A stretch of DNA of 23,593 nucleotides from Beroe ovata (taxonomy: Eukaryota; Ctenophora; Nuda; Beroida; Beroidae): the NCBI GenBank assembly GCA_946803715.1, contig CAMPET010000130.1, positions 92,719 through 116,311 of the forward strand, in the 5' to 3' direction. Under the pieces are notes generated by a model that saw only the letters and a program-made list of their open reading frames with translations, was not told the origin of the DNA and ran no database searches. The position numbers and the translations under genes were made by a program. Of this stretch, positions 9,861-20,180 are shown piece after piece. Every line of letters starts with the position of its first letter. The first letter of the stretch is position 1.

Positions 9861-10363
9861 GGAGTCAGGAATGTATGAGAAGGATGAAATGCACACTCAT
9901 GTCACAGAAGGATAGGTCATTCAATATGCAATTTGCCGATAGTAATGATCTTGGTAAATAATTGTTGTAGACAGTCTGTACAGTACATGAGTAGATAGTC
10001 CTTGATGATCAGGAGTAATCAACAAAGTACCTTAATATCAAATCTAATACTGTATGAGTGAATATTTCATTAACCCTATGATTTTATTAGCCCAATGAAA
10101 GAAAAACATTGCTGTACTGGTAACTCAATTGTGTATACATACTACGGTATGGCTGTATATGTCTCGTTAAACAACAACCACTGTGGAAATGGAGACCATA
10201 GGCTTCTGAACAGAGCATGATGAGCAAGTATTTTGCCTGCACATTAAGATTTTATCACGTACAAATGGTGATCAAAACACAATACAGATGTCGAACAAAT
10301 AAAATGGTGAACAAAAAGTATTATATTTGAACATGGCAATATTTGAAAAATGAATCGTATTTG

Positions 10364-10740
10364 ATATTATTCAATTGCATGAGTATGAGAATTTACTAGA
10401 TAACTTTTCACCCTCGCGAGCGTTTTTTATTTGACCTCTGCATTGCATCTCGCGCGCATGCGCACGCCTAGCCGGGCCTTGGCCTTCATGTCCATGTCAT
10501 CGAAGCCATATTAACAGAGCGCAGCTACGGTGTTCCTGAAGGTCCCTTATTCAGTACACATTNATCCCACACTTTCTCGTTAAGTAACTATATATTATTC
10601 AATTGCATGACTATGAGAATTTACTAGATAACTTTTCACCGGCACCTTCGCGAGCGTTTTTTTATTTGATCTCTGCATTGCATCTCGCGCGCATAGTCTT
10701 GGCCCTCATGTCATCGAAGCCATATAAACAAAGCGCAGCG
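10364..10740. repeat. tandem duplication of a promoter-like segment
   Basis: Segment 10364-10531 and segment 10592-10740 (offset about 228 bp) share, in order, ATTATTCAATTGCATGA, TATGAGAATTTACTAGATA, ACTTTTCACC, TCGCGAGCGTTTTTT, CTCTGCATTGCATCTCGCGC, CTTGGCC, GTCATCGAAGCCATAT and AGCGCAGC. The copies differ by small indels, e.g. the first carries an extra GCATGCGCACGCCTAGCCGG part. The unresolved N at 10563 lies between them. They sit about 1.2-1.5 kb upstream of the first MAX coding exon, beside a CpG-rich island. Confidence 0.75.
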
Positions 10741-11260
10741 GCGCGGTCGTGGTGAGTACAAGCAGATCTGTCCACGATCGCGATTCGCGCGCGCGCGTTG
10801 AAATCTTCGACCAGCTACAAAGGTTATAATTATGATTGATAGCAGCCAAACTCTGCTTCAAAGACATTTGCTACATTGCGCGCGCGGCGACGTCATGACA
10901 TTTGAGTCATGTTACATGTTCAATGTTTGTAATTTGATTTGTTCTGTGCACTGCAACTGCACATGTTGCGCGCGCCCTTTATTTCACTCATCCGATCACC
11001 GCTGTCCGTGGTACTAGTTCGAAGTGTTGTCGCGTGAAGAACGCGGACAGCGGAGCTGCAGCGCCCGCGCCCGATATCAGCTGACCTCTGTTAATTCTCG
11101 CGCACGGCGCGCGCGCCTTCGATGAAGGTGCACTGATCTTGTCTGGCGATGCTAGACCGCTGATGCAAGCCGCGAAGCGGCTTGCGTCTGAGAATAAGTT
11201 TGCAATTGCGCCGCGCGCGCGCAAAACGAAATTCTCGACAGGGTCTATCATCGATCGACA
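10740..11260. promoter_or_regulatory. CpG-rich island, candidate promoter region of the MAX gene
   Basis: About 500 bp dense in CGCGCG runs in otherwise AT-rich surroundings, lying between the DNAL4 start and the first recognised MAX exon. The MAX exon at 11933 begins after a splice acceptor, so at least one untranslated or N-terminal exon must lie upstream, plausibly here. No TATA box or definite start was recognised. Part of the richness is due to a dispersed repeat at 11140-11256. Confidence 0.35.
11140..11256 (-). repeat. dispersed GCGCGC-core repeat, copy 1
   Basis: In minus orientation it runs from ATCGATGATAGACCCTGTCGAGAATTTCG through a GCGC core to GCATCAGCGGTCTAGCATC and CAGACA, the same order as the copy at 21774-21854. 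It additionally holds a near-perfect hairpin: GCAAGCCGC (11165-11173), a GAA loop, then GCGGCTTGC (11177-11185). It is probably a short non-autonomous element; no coding content. Confidence 0.75.
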
Positions 11261-11359
11261 ACGCTGATCGCACAAGAAACAGGTGGTCAGGTAACATCTG
11301 ACAAGTGAAATCCGACAACATACAACAAAGTATTTGAATCTGGCAGTGCAGGAACAATT

Positions 11360-11480
11360 ACAATCTGTTTGTAGGATTTCACCCTACCCTTGCTGGCGGG
11401 ATTTTATCCCTGGGATTTTATCGGGGCGGATTGAAAATCGCGCGCACCGACGGTAGGGTAAAATCCTACAACAATCTGTT
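11360..11480. mobile_element. 101-bp foldback (MITE-like) element with 10-bp target duplication
   Basis: Element 11370-11470 is flanked by identical 10-bp direct repeats ACAATCTGTT at 11360-11369 and 11471-11480. The termini are 19-bp inverted repeats (11370-11388 and 11452-11470) beginning TGTAGGATTT and ending ACCCTACC, with one mismatch. The interior has two GGGATTTTATC direct repeats and a GCGCGC segment, and no reading frame. This is the classical structure of a non-autonomous cut-and-paste transposon. A 9-10 bp duplication would suit Mutator-like elements, but the superfamily is not established from this sequence. Confidence 0.88.
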
Positions 11481-11943
11481 CACTGTTTTTTGCCAGCGCG
11501 CCATCATTGAAGGCCATGCCAAATTAGTGAACAGGCAATCATGATTGAAGGCTATATATATGCGGATGCAAAAAACAAAGACAGATAATGTCTTTCATTG
11601 GAAATCTTTACCCTCGCCAGCACATTGCTGAAGTTCTTGCCGAAACAACTGCTTATTGACGCATGTATTATGCACAATTATTAAGCAATTGGTGTGATTC
11701 TGTTCAAGATATCACAAGAATCTTATGATGAGTAACTGCAACTAACTTCATTCAATCTAGAATTGGTATACAAATATGTACCGTATTGCTATTTCGATCA
11801 ATTGGTGGTTCCCATTACACCAAAAGTTGACTGAGTTATGATGGACTGTCCATAGGTATTGCTGTAAATACTACTGTGCATTTTATTCTATTACTGATCA
11901 AAACATTGCTCTTATTGATCATAACATTGTAGGTGTTCGGGAC

Positions 11944-14900
11944 ATGAAAATGGACTTACCAATTGATGACATTGAGCTTGTCTCAATGGCTGCTGTCGAG
12001 AATGAGGTATTAAATGTCATGCACTAAAAACTTAGCTCTGGGATAATTTGATGACCCTTCTACAGGATTCAAGAGCATCTTTAACTTCATATTGGTCTAT
12101 CAAATTAAATTCAGGAACAGAAGCGTGCCCATCACAATGCCCTGGAAAGGAAGAGGAGGGATCACATTAAAGACAGTTTCTACTGCTTGCGAGATGCAGT
12201 TCCCCAGCTGAGAGGGGAAAAGGTATCTAACTTGGAGTTTTGCCGTGCAGCATAGTTGAACTTTGTTTTAGTCTTCATGCAAAATAAATTTTTTATGTGC
12301 ATTAAGATGTTTTGATCAAGTTATCACAAAACTTTCAACAGGCTTCAAGAGCCCTTATTTTGAACAAGGCCACTGATTATATCAAGTGTCTCAAGTCCAA
12401 GAACATGTGTCATAAAAAAGAAATTGATGATATCAAGAAACAGAATGATGTTTTAGAACAAGAAAGTAAGAAAACTCTTATAATACATCTTATGCATTCA
12501 GTTCAAGTCGATTCAATTATCCAATAAGCTCAATATACCTTATATTTTACATTATTATACATTGCAGTTGATAAAATAATCAAGTTGAACAATTCCCTTG
12601 GAAAAGAGAGGATAGAACTTGTTGGTGATGACTTTGTCAAAGTTCCCAACCTTGAATCTGCCCCTCCAACATTCAGGTAGGTTTCAATTGATTAATTGAT
12701 TGATTCTGAAGTATCCACCAAATTTATTGGTATCTAACTCTTACTCCTCAATCTCAGTCAGACAACAGAAAAGGATACTGGACCATTTTTAGGGAAGAAG
12801 GAACTCGTGCCGGCAGGTGAAAAACCAAAAGGAACAGAACAGTGCCACACTGTTGTTATTCCATCAGCAGAAGAAGTTACAAAGAAAGAAAAAGATGCCG
12901 CAATTGCAATGGTGTCTGAAACAGAGAAGAAAGTCTCTACTGTAAAGGGTGAAGTGATGAAGACTCTACCTCAAGCAACAACTATTGTGTAAGCAATTGA
13001 GTGATTCATTCTTTCACCTGTTCAGAATTCAGGGACTAATCTTCAAAATCTAGATTTCCAATGTACAGTACACCCTTACAAACATTTGAAAGCATGCAAA
13101 TATATTGCGATTGTTTTTCAGGAAAACTGCTTTGAACGAAAAGTCGACTGGCAAGATTACTCAAGTTAACTTGTCCAATCAACAGCAAAAGTTGACGTTT
13201 GCTAAGTAAGCCCAATTCTTTCGTCTCTTCACCTTCTTCAAACCATTCTTGTTTCTGAATTCTGTATGGTAATGCTGATCGAATACTCTGTAGGGCTGGA
13301 GCTAAGCAGGGTGGCACAATTCAAATTCCAGCGTCAGCTCTAGCAAAGGCTCTACCAAACGGATTCAAAAACGTCACGGCTATCTATAAGCAAAGTACGT
13401 AAGAACTGATATTATTCAAAATATGAATGCAATTGCTGAACTAATATAGGTGTTTATCAATTATGTTTCAGCTGGGAACAACAAGCCCATCAGACTGCAA
13501 ATCATAACTCAAGGGGGTAAGGCTGGAAAGGCATCACTCATTGCTGTTAAAGATAGCACGCAGGAAAAGAAGTCAGTAGATAGGCCGGGAGACGTGGAAA
13601 AGAAAGAGATCACTAAAGTGGGAAGCGTAGTAAAAGGCGATAGATTGAGTGATGCTTCAGCTGCAACGAACGGTGTTGAAAAGAAGAAAGTGGCTGAAAT
13701 AATCACCGAAGTAACTGCTGAGAAGTCTGAAACAGAAAACCAAGAAACAGCCAAACCTGACGAGAAACCTGCTGAAAAGAATAATGAGAATTCGAATTTC
13801 TCTCAAAAAATGTCGGATAAAATGCGAACACCACAAAATCAGCCGCTCTATGCGCGGCACCGTCCTCTTCACGCTAGCCCCGCTGTTGATAAAGCAAAGA
13901 CAGACACAGACGCTGAAAAGACTGTCGGTGATAAGAAGTCGGCTACAGAGGACTCTGGTAAGAGTAAGGGTGGAGATGATGATAAGAAAACTGTCCGGTC
14001 TCTGCCTCGAGATCCGAGTGCCATGGCGACGATAAGCGAGTCTGAGCTAGCATACCTAACTCGACCAGTCAACCCAGGTAATTCTCTAGGTACATCATAC
14101 GTGCTCTTTCTCTACTCTGCCTTTCACTGCTGATAATCACTGATCCTAACGCAACGTAGCAATCCTAGGTTTTGAGGTTACTGACAGCGTATCGGAGAAG
14201 CAGGGCAAAGACAGGAACCATGGAAAAATAGAGCATGGCAACATCCCCATCCTCTACAAAGGTAAATTTCATTCATTGGTGTTACCGTTCCATGTTACGT
14301 GTTTTTCTTCTGACCGTCTTTTCGGTGAAGCGTCTTCTATGAGACACTTATTGTTCTGAGACACTCGTTATCCCAGGGTCGCTACTCTCTGACCGAGATA
14401 AAGAGGATGAAGAAGAGGGCGAATCACCGCACAAACAGATCCTGTACGGAGCTAGAGCCATGGATGTGAGTTGTTAGATATCTTATCGGAGGGCGTCTTT
14501 CCTCACTTCTCTATTTCGTGATTATAAAAGTTGACCGTCAACATGTAGAGCACTGATGACTGTAGAGTCAGCGCGGACTGGTTCACATTTTGTGACTGGT
14601 TCACATATATTTAGTTGGCTGATTCACATTTTAGTACACTGGCCACACATATATTTAGTTGTTATGTTATATCTTGTTACAGGGATCAAGACCGTTTGCC
14701 TGTCACATCTGTGGAAAGAGTTTCAACATGCTTTCCTCCCTCAAAGTTCACGAGCACATTCATGTGCCAGTGAAAAAGAAGCCATTCCCCTGCGATCTAT
14801 GTCACAGGTGAGCACCAACTTGGATCAATGATATTTGGTAATTCAATGAGAGCCACGATTCCTGATAGTAGATTTAGTCGATTTTCGTTGGAAATTATCC

Positions 14901-16122
14901 AGCATATGCCCGTCCCGTTAATTGTTTCTGATAGATTCCTATTTCAGATCATTCATGACGCTGCGAATTCTGAGTCAACACAAAGAGAGTCATTACGGCA
15001 GGATTTCCTCATTCCATCGACAGGTAGACAGTTCATTCTGTCGTTTTTTGCGGAGGGAATGCTTCACTGTGATTGGTTTCACGGCTAGAAAGACCATGTT
15101 ATGTTACTATTGTGTTGCTGATTGTATTATAGTGTTACCCCTCCACAGGCATCTCTAGGGAAGAGGAATCGGGTCAGCTTCGCTACTCACCCCCAAGATA
15201 AGAACGGTTACACCGATCATGGTAAATCCATTGTATACCAACTTATTACAGGACGTGTTGTCTATCGTATAACAACAACTTTGGTATAACAACTGTTGTT
15301 TTCATCCGTTGTATAACATCTACCCAGTTCTCATTACATACATTAACAACACGACTCAATATCCTGCTGTTCTCAGGTTCTGGTACGAAGTCTCCGCGGA
15401 CAGCTATAACCAACATTTTCCATGTCCGTGCCAGCAGCCCAGGGGATATGTTGCCTGAGAAGAGTTTCACAGCCACTCCTGCTGCGTCCAACAAGACCGC
15501 TCCAAAAACGACCTCTTCAACAAACAAAAACAGCACCCAGGTGAATAGTTTTCGAATAATGTCGAACCTCTACACCATTTTTGGCGATGTTTTCGTAATC
15601 TCAACAATGATGTCTGACTTCAGCGGATCTTACCAACGACCCACGTTCGCCAAGGCCAAGTTATTGTTCAGGCGAGGCCTGGGGCGGGAGCCACCGCTTA
15701 CAAAGTCCGGACAAAAGCAGGTATGGGTAAAATTGTGCTCCCGATAGATTTGAACTTGTTAATTTGAGTGACTGGACTGAACAGTGCTGCAGGGCGCTAG
15801 GGAAAATAATGTCGTGTACAATGCGCGCTAGATGCACGTGACACCCATTTGCTAAAATGTTAACAACAACACTTTTCTTTGCACGCTGCGCTGTGAAAGT
15901 CTCATATTGATAGTACTTTCCGCGCGCGTAATTTGATCGATCGATCGAACGGCAAAATATTCCTTTCAAGAAGAAGCAGGACCCAAAAAACCTATCTTTT
16001 CAGAATGTGAAGAGGCCCGGAATTTCGGGTTGAAGGTTGTTCCCCTGAAACGCTCCCCATCGACCTCTGAATTGGAGTACACTTCCCTCAAGGAAGAAAC
16101 AGAGCAACTTTCACTGCAGTGA
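11944..16122 (+). CDS. MAX: MAX-like bHLH-leucine-zipper protein extended by a long linker and two C2H2 zinc fingers
   Basis: Sixteen exons: 11944-12006, 12115-12222, 12342-12465, 12568-12676, 12758-12988, 13122-13205, 13294-13394, 13472-14077, 14160-14261, 14377-14465, 14683-14807, 14948-15023, 15149-15221, 15377-15540, 15624-15720, 16004-16122. Every junction is GT/AG and in phase; total 2271 nt, 756 residues. Residues 22-110 are [23 protein letters not shown], with His28, Glu32 and Arg36 for reading CACGTG, then helix 2 and a zipper with KKQN at 89-92, as in human MAX. Residues 135-539 are a charged, Lys/Glu-rich linker. Two canonical C-X2-C-X12-H-X3-H fingers follow at 546-566 and 576-596, joined by a 9-residue basic spacer. 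Known MAX proteins are about 150-160 residues, so the extension is exceptional. The exon at 11933 follows an acceptor, so the true start could lie further upstream; the first ATG in this exon is used. Confidence 0.82.
12342..12680 (+). other. alternative end of a short MAX isoform through intron-4 retention
   Basis: If the intron starting at 12677 is not spliced, the frame reads AGG then TAG at 12678-12680. The product would have 135 residues and end soon after the leucine zipper, near the size of ordinary MAX. Spliced, the same AG joins T of the next exon (AGT) and continues to the zinc fingers. The stop is seen in the sequence; use of the isoform is inferred. Confidence 0.4.
14578..14662. 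repeat. short imperfect tandem repeat in MAX-gene intron 10
   Basis: CACATATATTTAGTTG occurs twice with a spacing of about 42 bp, together with repeated GACTGGTTCACAT and TTCACATTTT segments. It is simple intronic repeat sequence between exons ending 14465 and starting 14683. Confidence 0.5.
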
Positions 16123-16747
16123 CGAATGTTCATTTGATAAGAACTACGAATAATTCATTCCCGATTCCTTTCTAGAGGATTGCTGATTGATTCAGAGATA
16201 CATATGACAAGACGAATCGCCAGACACTATAGAACCGATCCAAGTCGATACATGATAACAGTTTCAGTTGTTTCAGAATTACGATGTTCATCAGCCCTCA
16301 AAACATATGTTCGAACGGCCTTACCATTTCGATTAACGGATACTTTTCAACCGTGTTCAGGCGATCCAGTGAATCATGATCGGGCAATATATGACAGTGT
16401 TTATCTATAATACTTCTTTAAATTTTATCATTTAAATCTGCAATTTCACTTCATGTACAAAGAATTCATCGAATTCTGAAAGTCTGAAAGAAAGATGGAA
16501 ATTCTCAATACATACATAAAACTTTGCAGCATATTCTCTGAAACACACAATCCGGTTTATTGAACAATATGAAGGTCAACTCTTGAAATACCATGCAACT
16601 ACAATAACAAATGCGTTCTCATTCCATAAAAACGAACAGGAAGTCCATCCATTAATTCGTATGAATTTGACACTAAGAAAAGAAATAATACAGCAATTTC
16701 ATTAAAAAGAAGTTATAAACGGGGAATACAAAATAAAGCGCGTCCCC
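16123..16747. other. convergent 3' region between the MAX and TECR genes
   Basis: AT-rich, with no convincing exon on either strand; an open frame at 16180-16410 has no recognisable content. The 3' untranslated regions of both genes must lie here and may overlap. Confidence 0.6.
16556..16561 (-). terminator. candidate polyadenylation signal of TECR
   Basis: AATAAA on the minus strand, about 190 bases past the TECR stop codon. It is the canonical hexamer at a usual distance; no transcript evidence is available. Confidence 0.4.
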
Positions 16748-19003
16748 TCAAATGATGAACGGAATCATGGCTTTTCGGTTCTTTGGGTAGTCCAGAAACT
16801 CCTTCTTGTAATTTCGGTGTTTCCCAAGGGCCCACTGTAACATTTGTGCCGCACCAACAATTGCAAATAGACCAGCTGAAGAAAGTATGGTTGAAGTAGC
16901 TCGCATAATCCTGTTTCGAGATCAATATCAAACTAAATGGCAGTCCAGGTAGTTATAGACAGTACTTCTACTCACAGAAGAAAGTTTGGGTAAGAATAGT
17001 GAACCCAATCCAGCTGACAGCCTCGTAAGTGTAGTTCGGGCAAGAAACCAAGTTGAAGAGCAAACACAGTGGGTTTCCATTTGGCATGGGGATTACTCTG
17101 ACTTTACTGCCAGCTGGTCGCATGTTCTTGAACGCAAGGTGAGTTGAGAAGTTCCCTACCTCTCCAAACTGAAAGGGGTTCAGTCGTTTTTATTAAACTA
17201 GCTACTCTTCAACGATGAATAAGTTTTGACCACGTGAAAAACAAAATAGATCACAGTGCAATGGAACACAGTTGGCGGAACATACCAGGTAGATACCAAG
17301 TCCAATATAGATCTGTGTTGGGGTACCTGAGAATTGGAGCGAGTTAAAACCCATTCACAACCTGAATTGGATCCAACGTCTGCGTTAGTTACGCGCCCCG
17401 GCCCGATCGACGCGATATGATTGCGCGCGCGAATTCTACTAGCTCCGCGCGTGTAAGAAAGCGTTCTTTATTACGGGTTAATTACATCGCCGCCTCCATC
17501 AAGTTTTTTTCTAGAGAAATCTTGAAAATGCGCAGGTATGTTCTAGAAATGGAATTTGCTTCAAATACAAAATTCCGACAAATGAACGATTCAAGCCTAT
17601 CTTACTTGGGACAGTGTAGAGAGGATGGTTGATGAAGTACGATATCAATGCAGAGAAACCCCTGTGAATTGTCGGTATCACAGTCGGAAAAGCCAGTTAA
17701 CGATTTATTCATTTTCATGATCATTTTCATGATTGAAATTGTGTGAGGACCAACCAGTAATAGGTGCAGTTTTTCAACAGATTCTGAATAGGCATGGTTG
17801 CCTTGCTAAACCGGTGAATGAAGATCGTTTCCAACACTCGTTTCACGTAGTGACCAACGTAGCAGAAACACGCCAATCTAAAAGTGAGCGCGATCAAATG
17901 TCACGTCATCCAGGAATATTGATGCACTCAGAATGGCCATGCTCATGAAATGTACTTCACTCACTTCTGAACATCATTATGAGAAACTCCAGTGTTCTGA
18001 GGGTATATCCAGTCACAGTCGCTTGACAAGTAGAAGAGAAGATAGGTAAATATCGGTCCTATGTACTCGGCAAGGAACACAGTTGCCCAACCAATTTGGG
18101 GACCTGAAATAACATGGTTATGTACAGTCATTGGATATTGATCAACCCTTTGAAATCCTGGCGTGATTTGCGCTTGATTTTCATCACTTGCTTATTGCAA
18201 GATTTTGCAACAGTCCCTGTGTGTGTGTGTCATTATCAAATCCCTTCAACATTTGCAATTGCATTACCTGACTCACAGTGTAATATGATCCCCTGCAACA
18301 ACATGTTTACACACATACACACAGTGTTTATCGTTCCATTTTTATCGGAAAACACATATTTCACACGGGAAACGTTTGGCTGTCAGAGGAAGTTCTTGAC
18401 AAATCATGGATACAACCAAATTTTACCAGTTAATTATGATCTGAACGAATGGCACGGAGGCAAATCAACCCACCTAGATCCTTGAAGTAGAGCACAGAGC
18501 CGTCAGTAAGGGTCTCAATGTCGCCTATCTTTACGTCATCAGACAATGTCTTCTCTTTGAGCGAAAGTTTGTAACTCATGCGACTTGGGTACAGCCGACT
18601 GTCTGGAAGTGGGGCTGTTGATGGAAACAGGCAGAAAAAAATAGAAAAGAAAAGGACCTAGGATCGGATCTTTTTATAGGATGGGCCCTGCATTTTTAGG
18701 TGTTACAAACCGCTTTCAACTGATAAAAATTGGATATCTGCCAAGTTAACTAACTTTCTCGGACATGTTTTTTCTTGACTTCGAGAATAGTGTCAGTCTT
18801 CACAACATCTACTGTAAGGAGGGTTTTGCCCGTTCGTGCATTCGCAATATCGATCTGAACAGTAAAATTATAGTTAGAAATGTTCTTTAATGGGAACAAA
18901 TATGGTGGTCTGAAGATGGAGATTTACATCAAAAATTCGCGAAAGTTAAAACAATTCATCGAATTAGGCTTACTACACGGAGAAGCATGGAACTTACCTT
19001 CAT
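16748..19003 (-). CDS. TECR: very-long-chain trans-2,3-enoyl-CoA reductase
   Basis: Nine minus-strand exons: 18998-19003 (only ATG AAG), 18755-18854, 18474-18614, 17965-18103, 17755-17877, 17606-17661, 17286-17326, 16976-17168, 16748-16875. All phases agree; the total is 927 nt, 308 residues, the same length as human TECR. The enzyme performs the last, NADPH-dependent reduction of the very-long-chain fatty-acid elongation cycle in the ER membrane (yeast Tsc13). The N-terminal ~80 residues are the ubiquitin-like part; the rest is the multi-span steroid-reductase-like domain. Recognisable segments include GPQIGWATVFLAEYIGP, YYW/NHPLYT, GNFSTHLAF, RPAGSKVR, VSCPNYTYE with Tyr248 at the expected catalytic position, and KKEFLDYPKNRKAMIPF. 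For the last exon the acceptor at 16876-16877 was chosen because it restores family spacing between TQ and QM. The intron 18104-18473 and the intron 17327-17605 contain only simple or CpG-rich sequence. Confidence 0.95.
17393..17455. repeat. CpG-rich patch in a TECR intron, resembling the dispersed GCGCGC repeats
   Basis: CGCGCCCCGGCCCGATCGAC followed by ATTGCGCGCGCGAATTC. In reverse orientation the GAATTCGCGCGCGCAAT part resembles the GAATTTC-ATTGCGCGC core of the repeats near 22.1 kb. It is too short to delimit with confidence. Confidence 0.3.
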
Positions 19004-19712
19004 AGTGAACAGTTCTTGTGTATTTGCACCCAATGTGCAATACCTTCCTTCTAAACAATAGTAAGATGATGGGAAAATGTACAAATATCATCATGCAAAG
19101 CATGCAGAGTGCAGTGTCCTTTGTGTAACAATCCGTGTATACTATACAGTATACATGTAACATGAGTATTGTACTTATTGGTTTATGTTGATGAATGCAT
19201 TCTAAACAAGTGCATAAATTAAACGAGAAGTGATCACGAAATGTTAAGATTTTTGAAAAAGATAACTTAAGGAATTAAAATTTAATTAAACTTCATAGAA
19301 ATTAAAGTTCATCATTATACCCTTATCAAAATAAACCAAATTAATCAATTTACAAGGCCTCTTTATTCACATCACACAAACAACGTGATGAGTAAAATTC
19401 TTTCCTATTCAAAAAAGTTTTTATCGAAGCGGCCGTACTATGAAGGCGTATATACACTATACACAAGGAACATAATATATAGGTCGCCTACTAATATTCA
19501 AACTGATGAATGTCATCAAAGAAATCTACATATCTTTGCTCGTGACATATTTGTCAATCCCATTTGATCCATCGACCCTCTAGTCCTATCAATTGATGAA
19601 TCCAATAGACATAGTCGATGTGCCACATTGGTTCTTCTCTATCGTTAATTGAAGTCAATTTAAATTTCTGTACGAAGTTCCAATCATTTCAAGTGTCTGT
19701 TTTTAAGTTACA

Positions 19713-19819
19713 GTGGTAACAATACGGAAAAGTGTGATGATAATACGAAAACAAGCGATATAATATCAAAAAAGAATGATATAATACCGAAAAGAGCGAT
19801 ATCATACGAAAAGTGTGGG
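19713..19819. repeat. about five degenerate 20-bp tandem repeats
   Basis: Successive units of about 20-21 bp follow the pattern GATATAATACCGAAAAGAGC, each ending in an A-rich part (AATACGGAAAAGTGT, AATACGAAAACAAGC, AATATCAAAAAAGAA, AATACCGAAAAGAGC, CATACGAAAAGTGTG). It is a minisatellite-like array with no coding content. Confidence 0.7.
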
Positions 19820-19881
19820 AAAACACCCAAAATAACACATGTTACTACACCGGATATATCAGCCACGAGGTTTATAATATT

Positions 19882-19928
19882 TCCTCCTAACATTTTTCTC
19901 TAACATTCCTCCCAACATTTTTCTCTAT
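19882..19928. repeat. 27-bp direct repeat pair
   Basis: CCTCCTAACATTTTTCTCTA recurs 27 bp later as CCTCCCAACATTTTTCTCTA with one change. Confidence 0.7.
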
Positions 19929-20180
19929 TTTGCCCCATTTTCACGGAATAGTCCTTGTTCCGGGCATGGTCGTGCGTCTGGGCTTGACTTTGTGAGCCCA
20001 GCTCAAACTCTATCGTTGAGTCTATTATAAGTCTAGCAGGACCAGTCTTCCTTGTGATCGAGGTAGATGGAGGGAGATGGTACATAGCCATCTTCAGCTG
20101 CAGTGACCCATTCACCGACTGCCACTCGGCCTGGTTGATCTAATCGTCCAAGCCCCCTCCTACTAGGACTAAGGTGCAAA

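Larger units (their letters stand above)
8221..11932. other. 3.7-kb intergenic region between divergent DNAL4 and MAX genes, mostly repeats
   Basis: No convincing exon is present. AT-rich sequence with diverged duplicated blocks occupies about 8796-9860. It is followed by a 36-bp tandem pair, a duplicated promoter-like block at 10364-10740, a CpG-rich island at about 10740-11260, a dispersed repeat copy and a small foldback transposon (each listed separately). The short open frames at 8543-8905 (-) and 9201-9389 (+) fall inside duplicated blocks and are not called genes. Confidence 0.6.
19004..20180. other. intergenic region upstream of TECR, simple repeats and a coding-like remnant
   Basis: AT-rich from 19004 to about 19700 with no gene seen; the TECR promoter should lie just above 19003. 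Short tandem repeats follow at 19713-19819 and 19882-19928. The segment 19930-20150 is higher in GC and open in two minus-strand frames, but has no match I recognise and no clear splice context. Confidence 0.5.

Noticed and set aside
11165-11185. Hairpin considered as a bacterial-type terminator or small RNA
   Set aside because: The setting is eukaryotic, there is no T-run, and the hairpin lies inside one copy of a dispersed repeat.
12758-16122. Zinc-finger gene as a separate transcription unit from MAX
   Set aside because: Intron 4 is 81 bp and exon 5 begins mid-codon in phase with exon 4; internal ATGs exist, so the idea is not excluded, only less economical.
16876-16910. Earlier TECR acceptors (CGAAACAG and GCGAG) that would lengthen the last exon
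   Set aside because: The first breaks phase; the second keeps phase but adds 8 residues between TQ and QM. The acceptor after TTTCTTCAG gives family spacing and the 308-residue length.
16713-16931. 72-codon minus-strand frame over the TECR last exon
   Set aside because: Out of frame with the real exon, which reads ALGKHRNYKKEFLDYP in the neighbouring frame.
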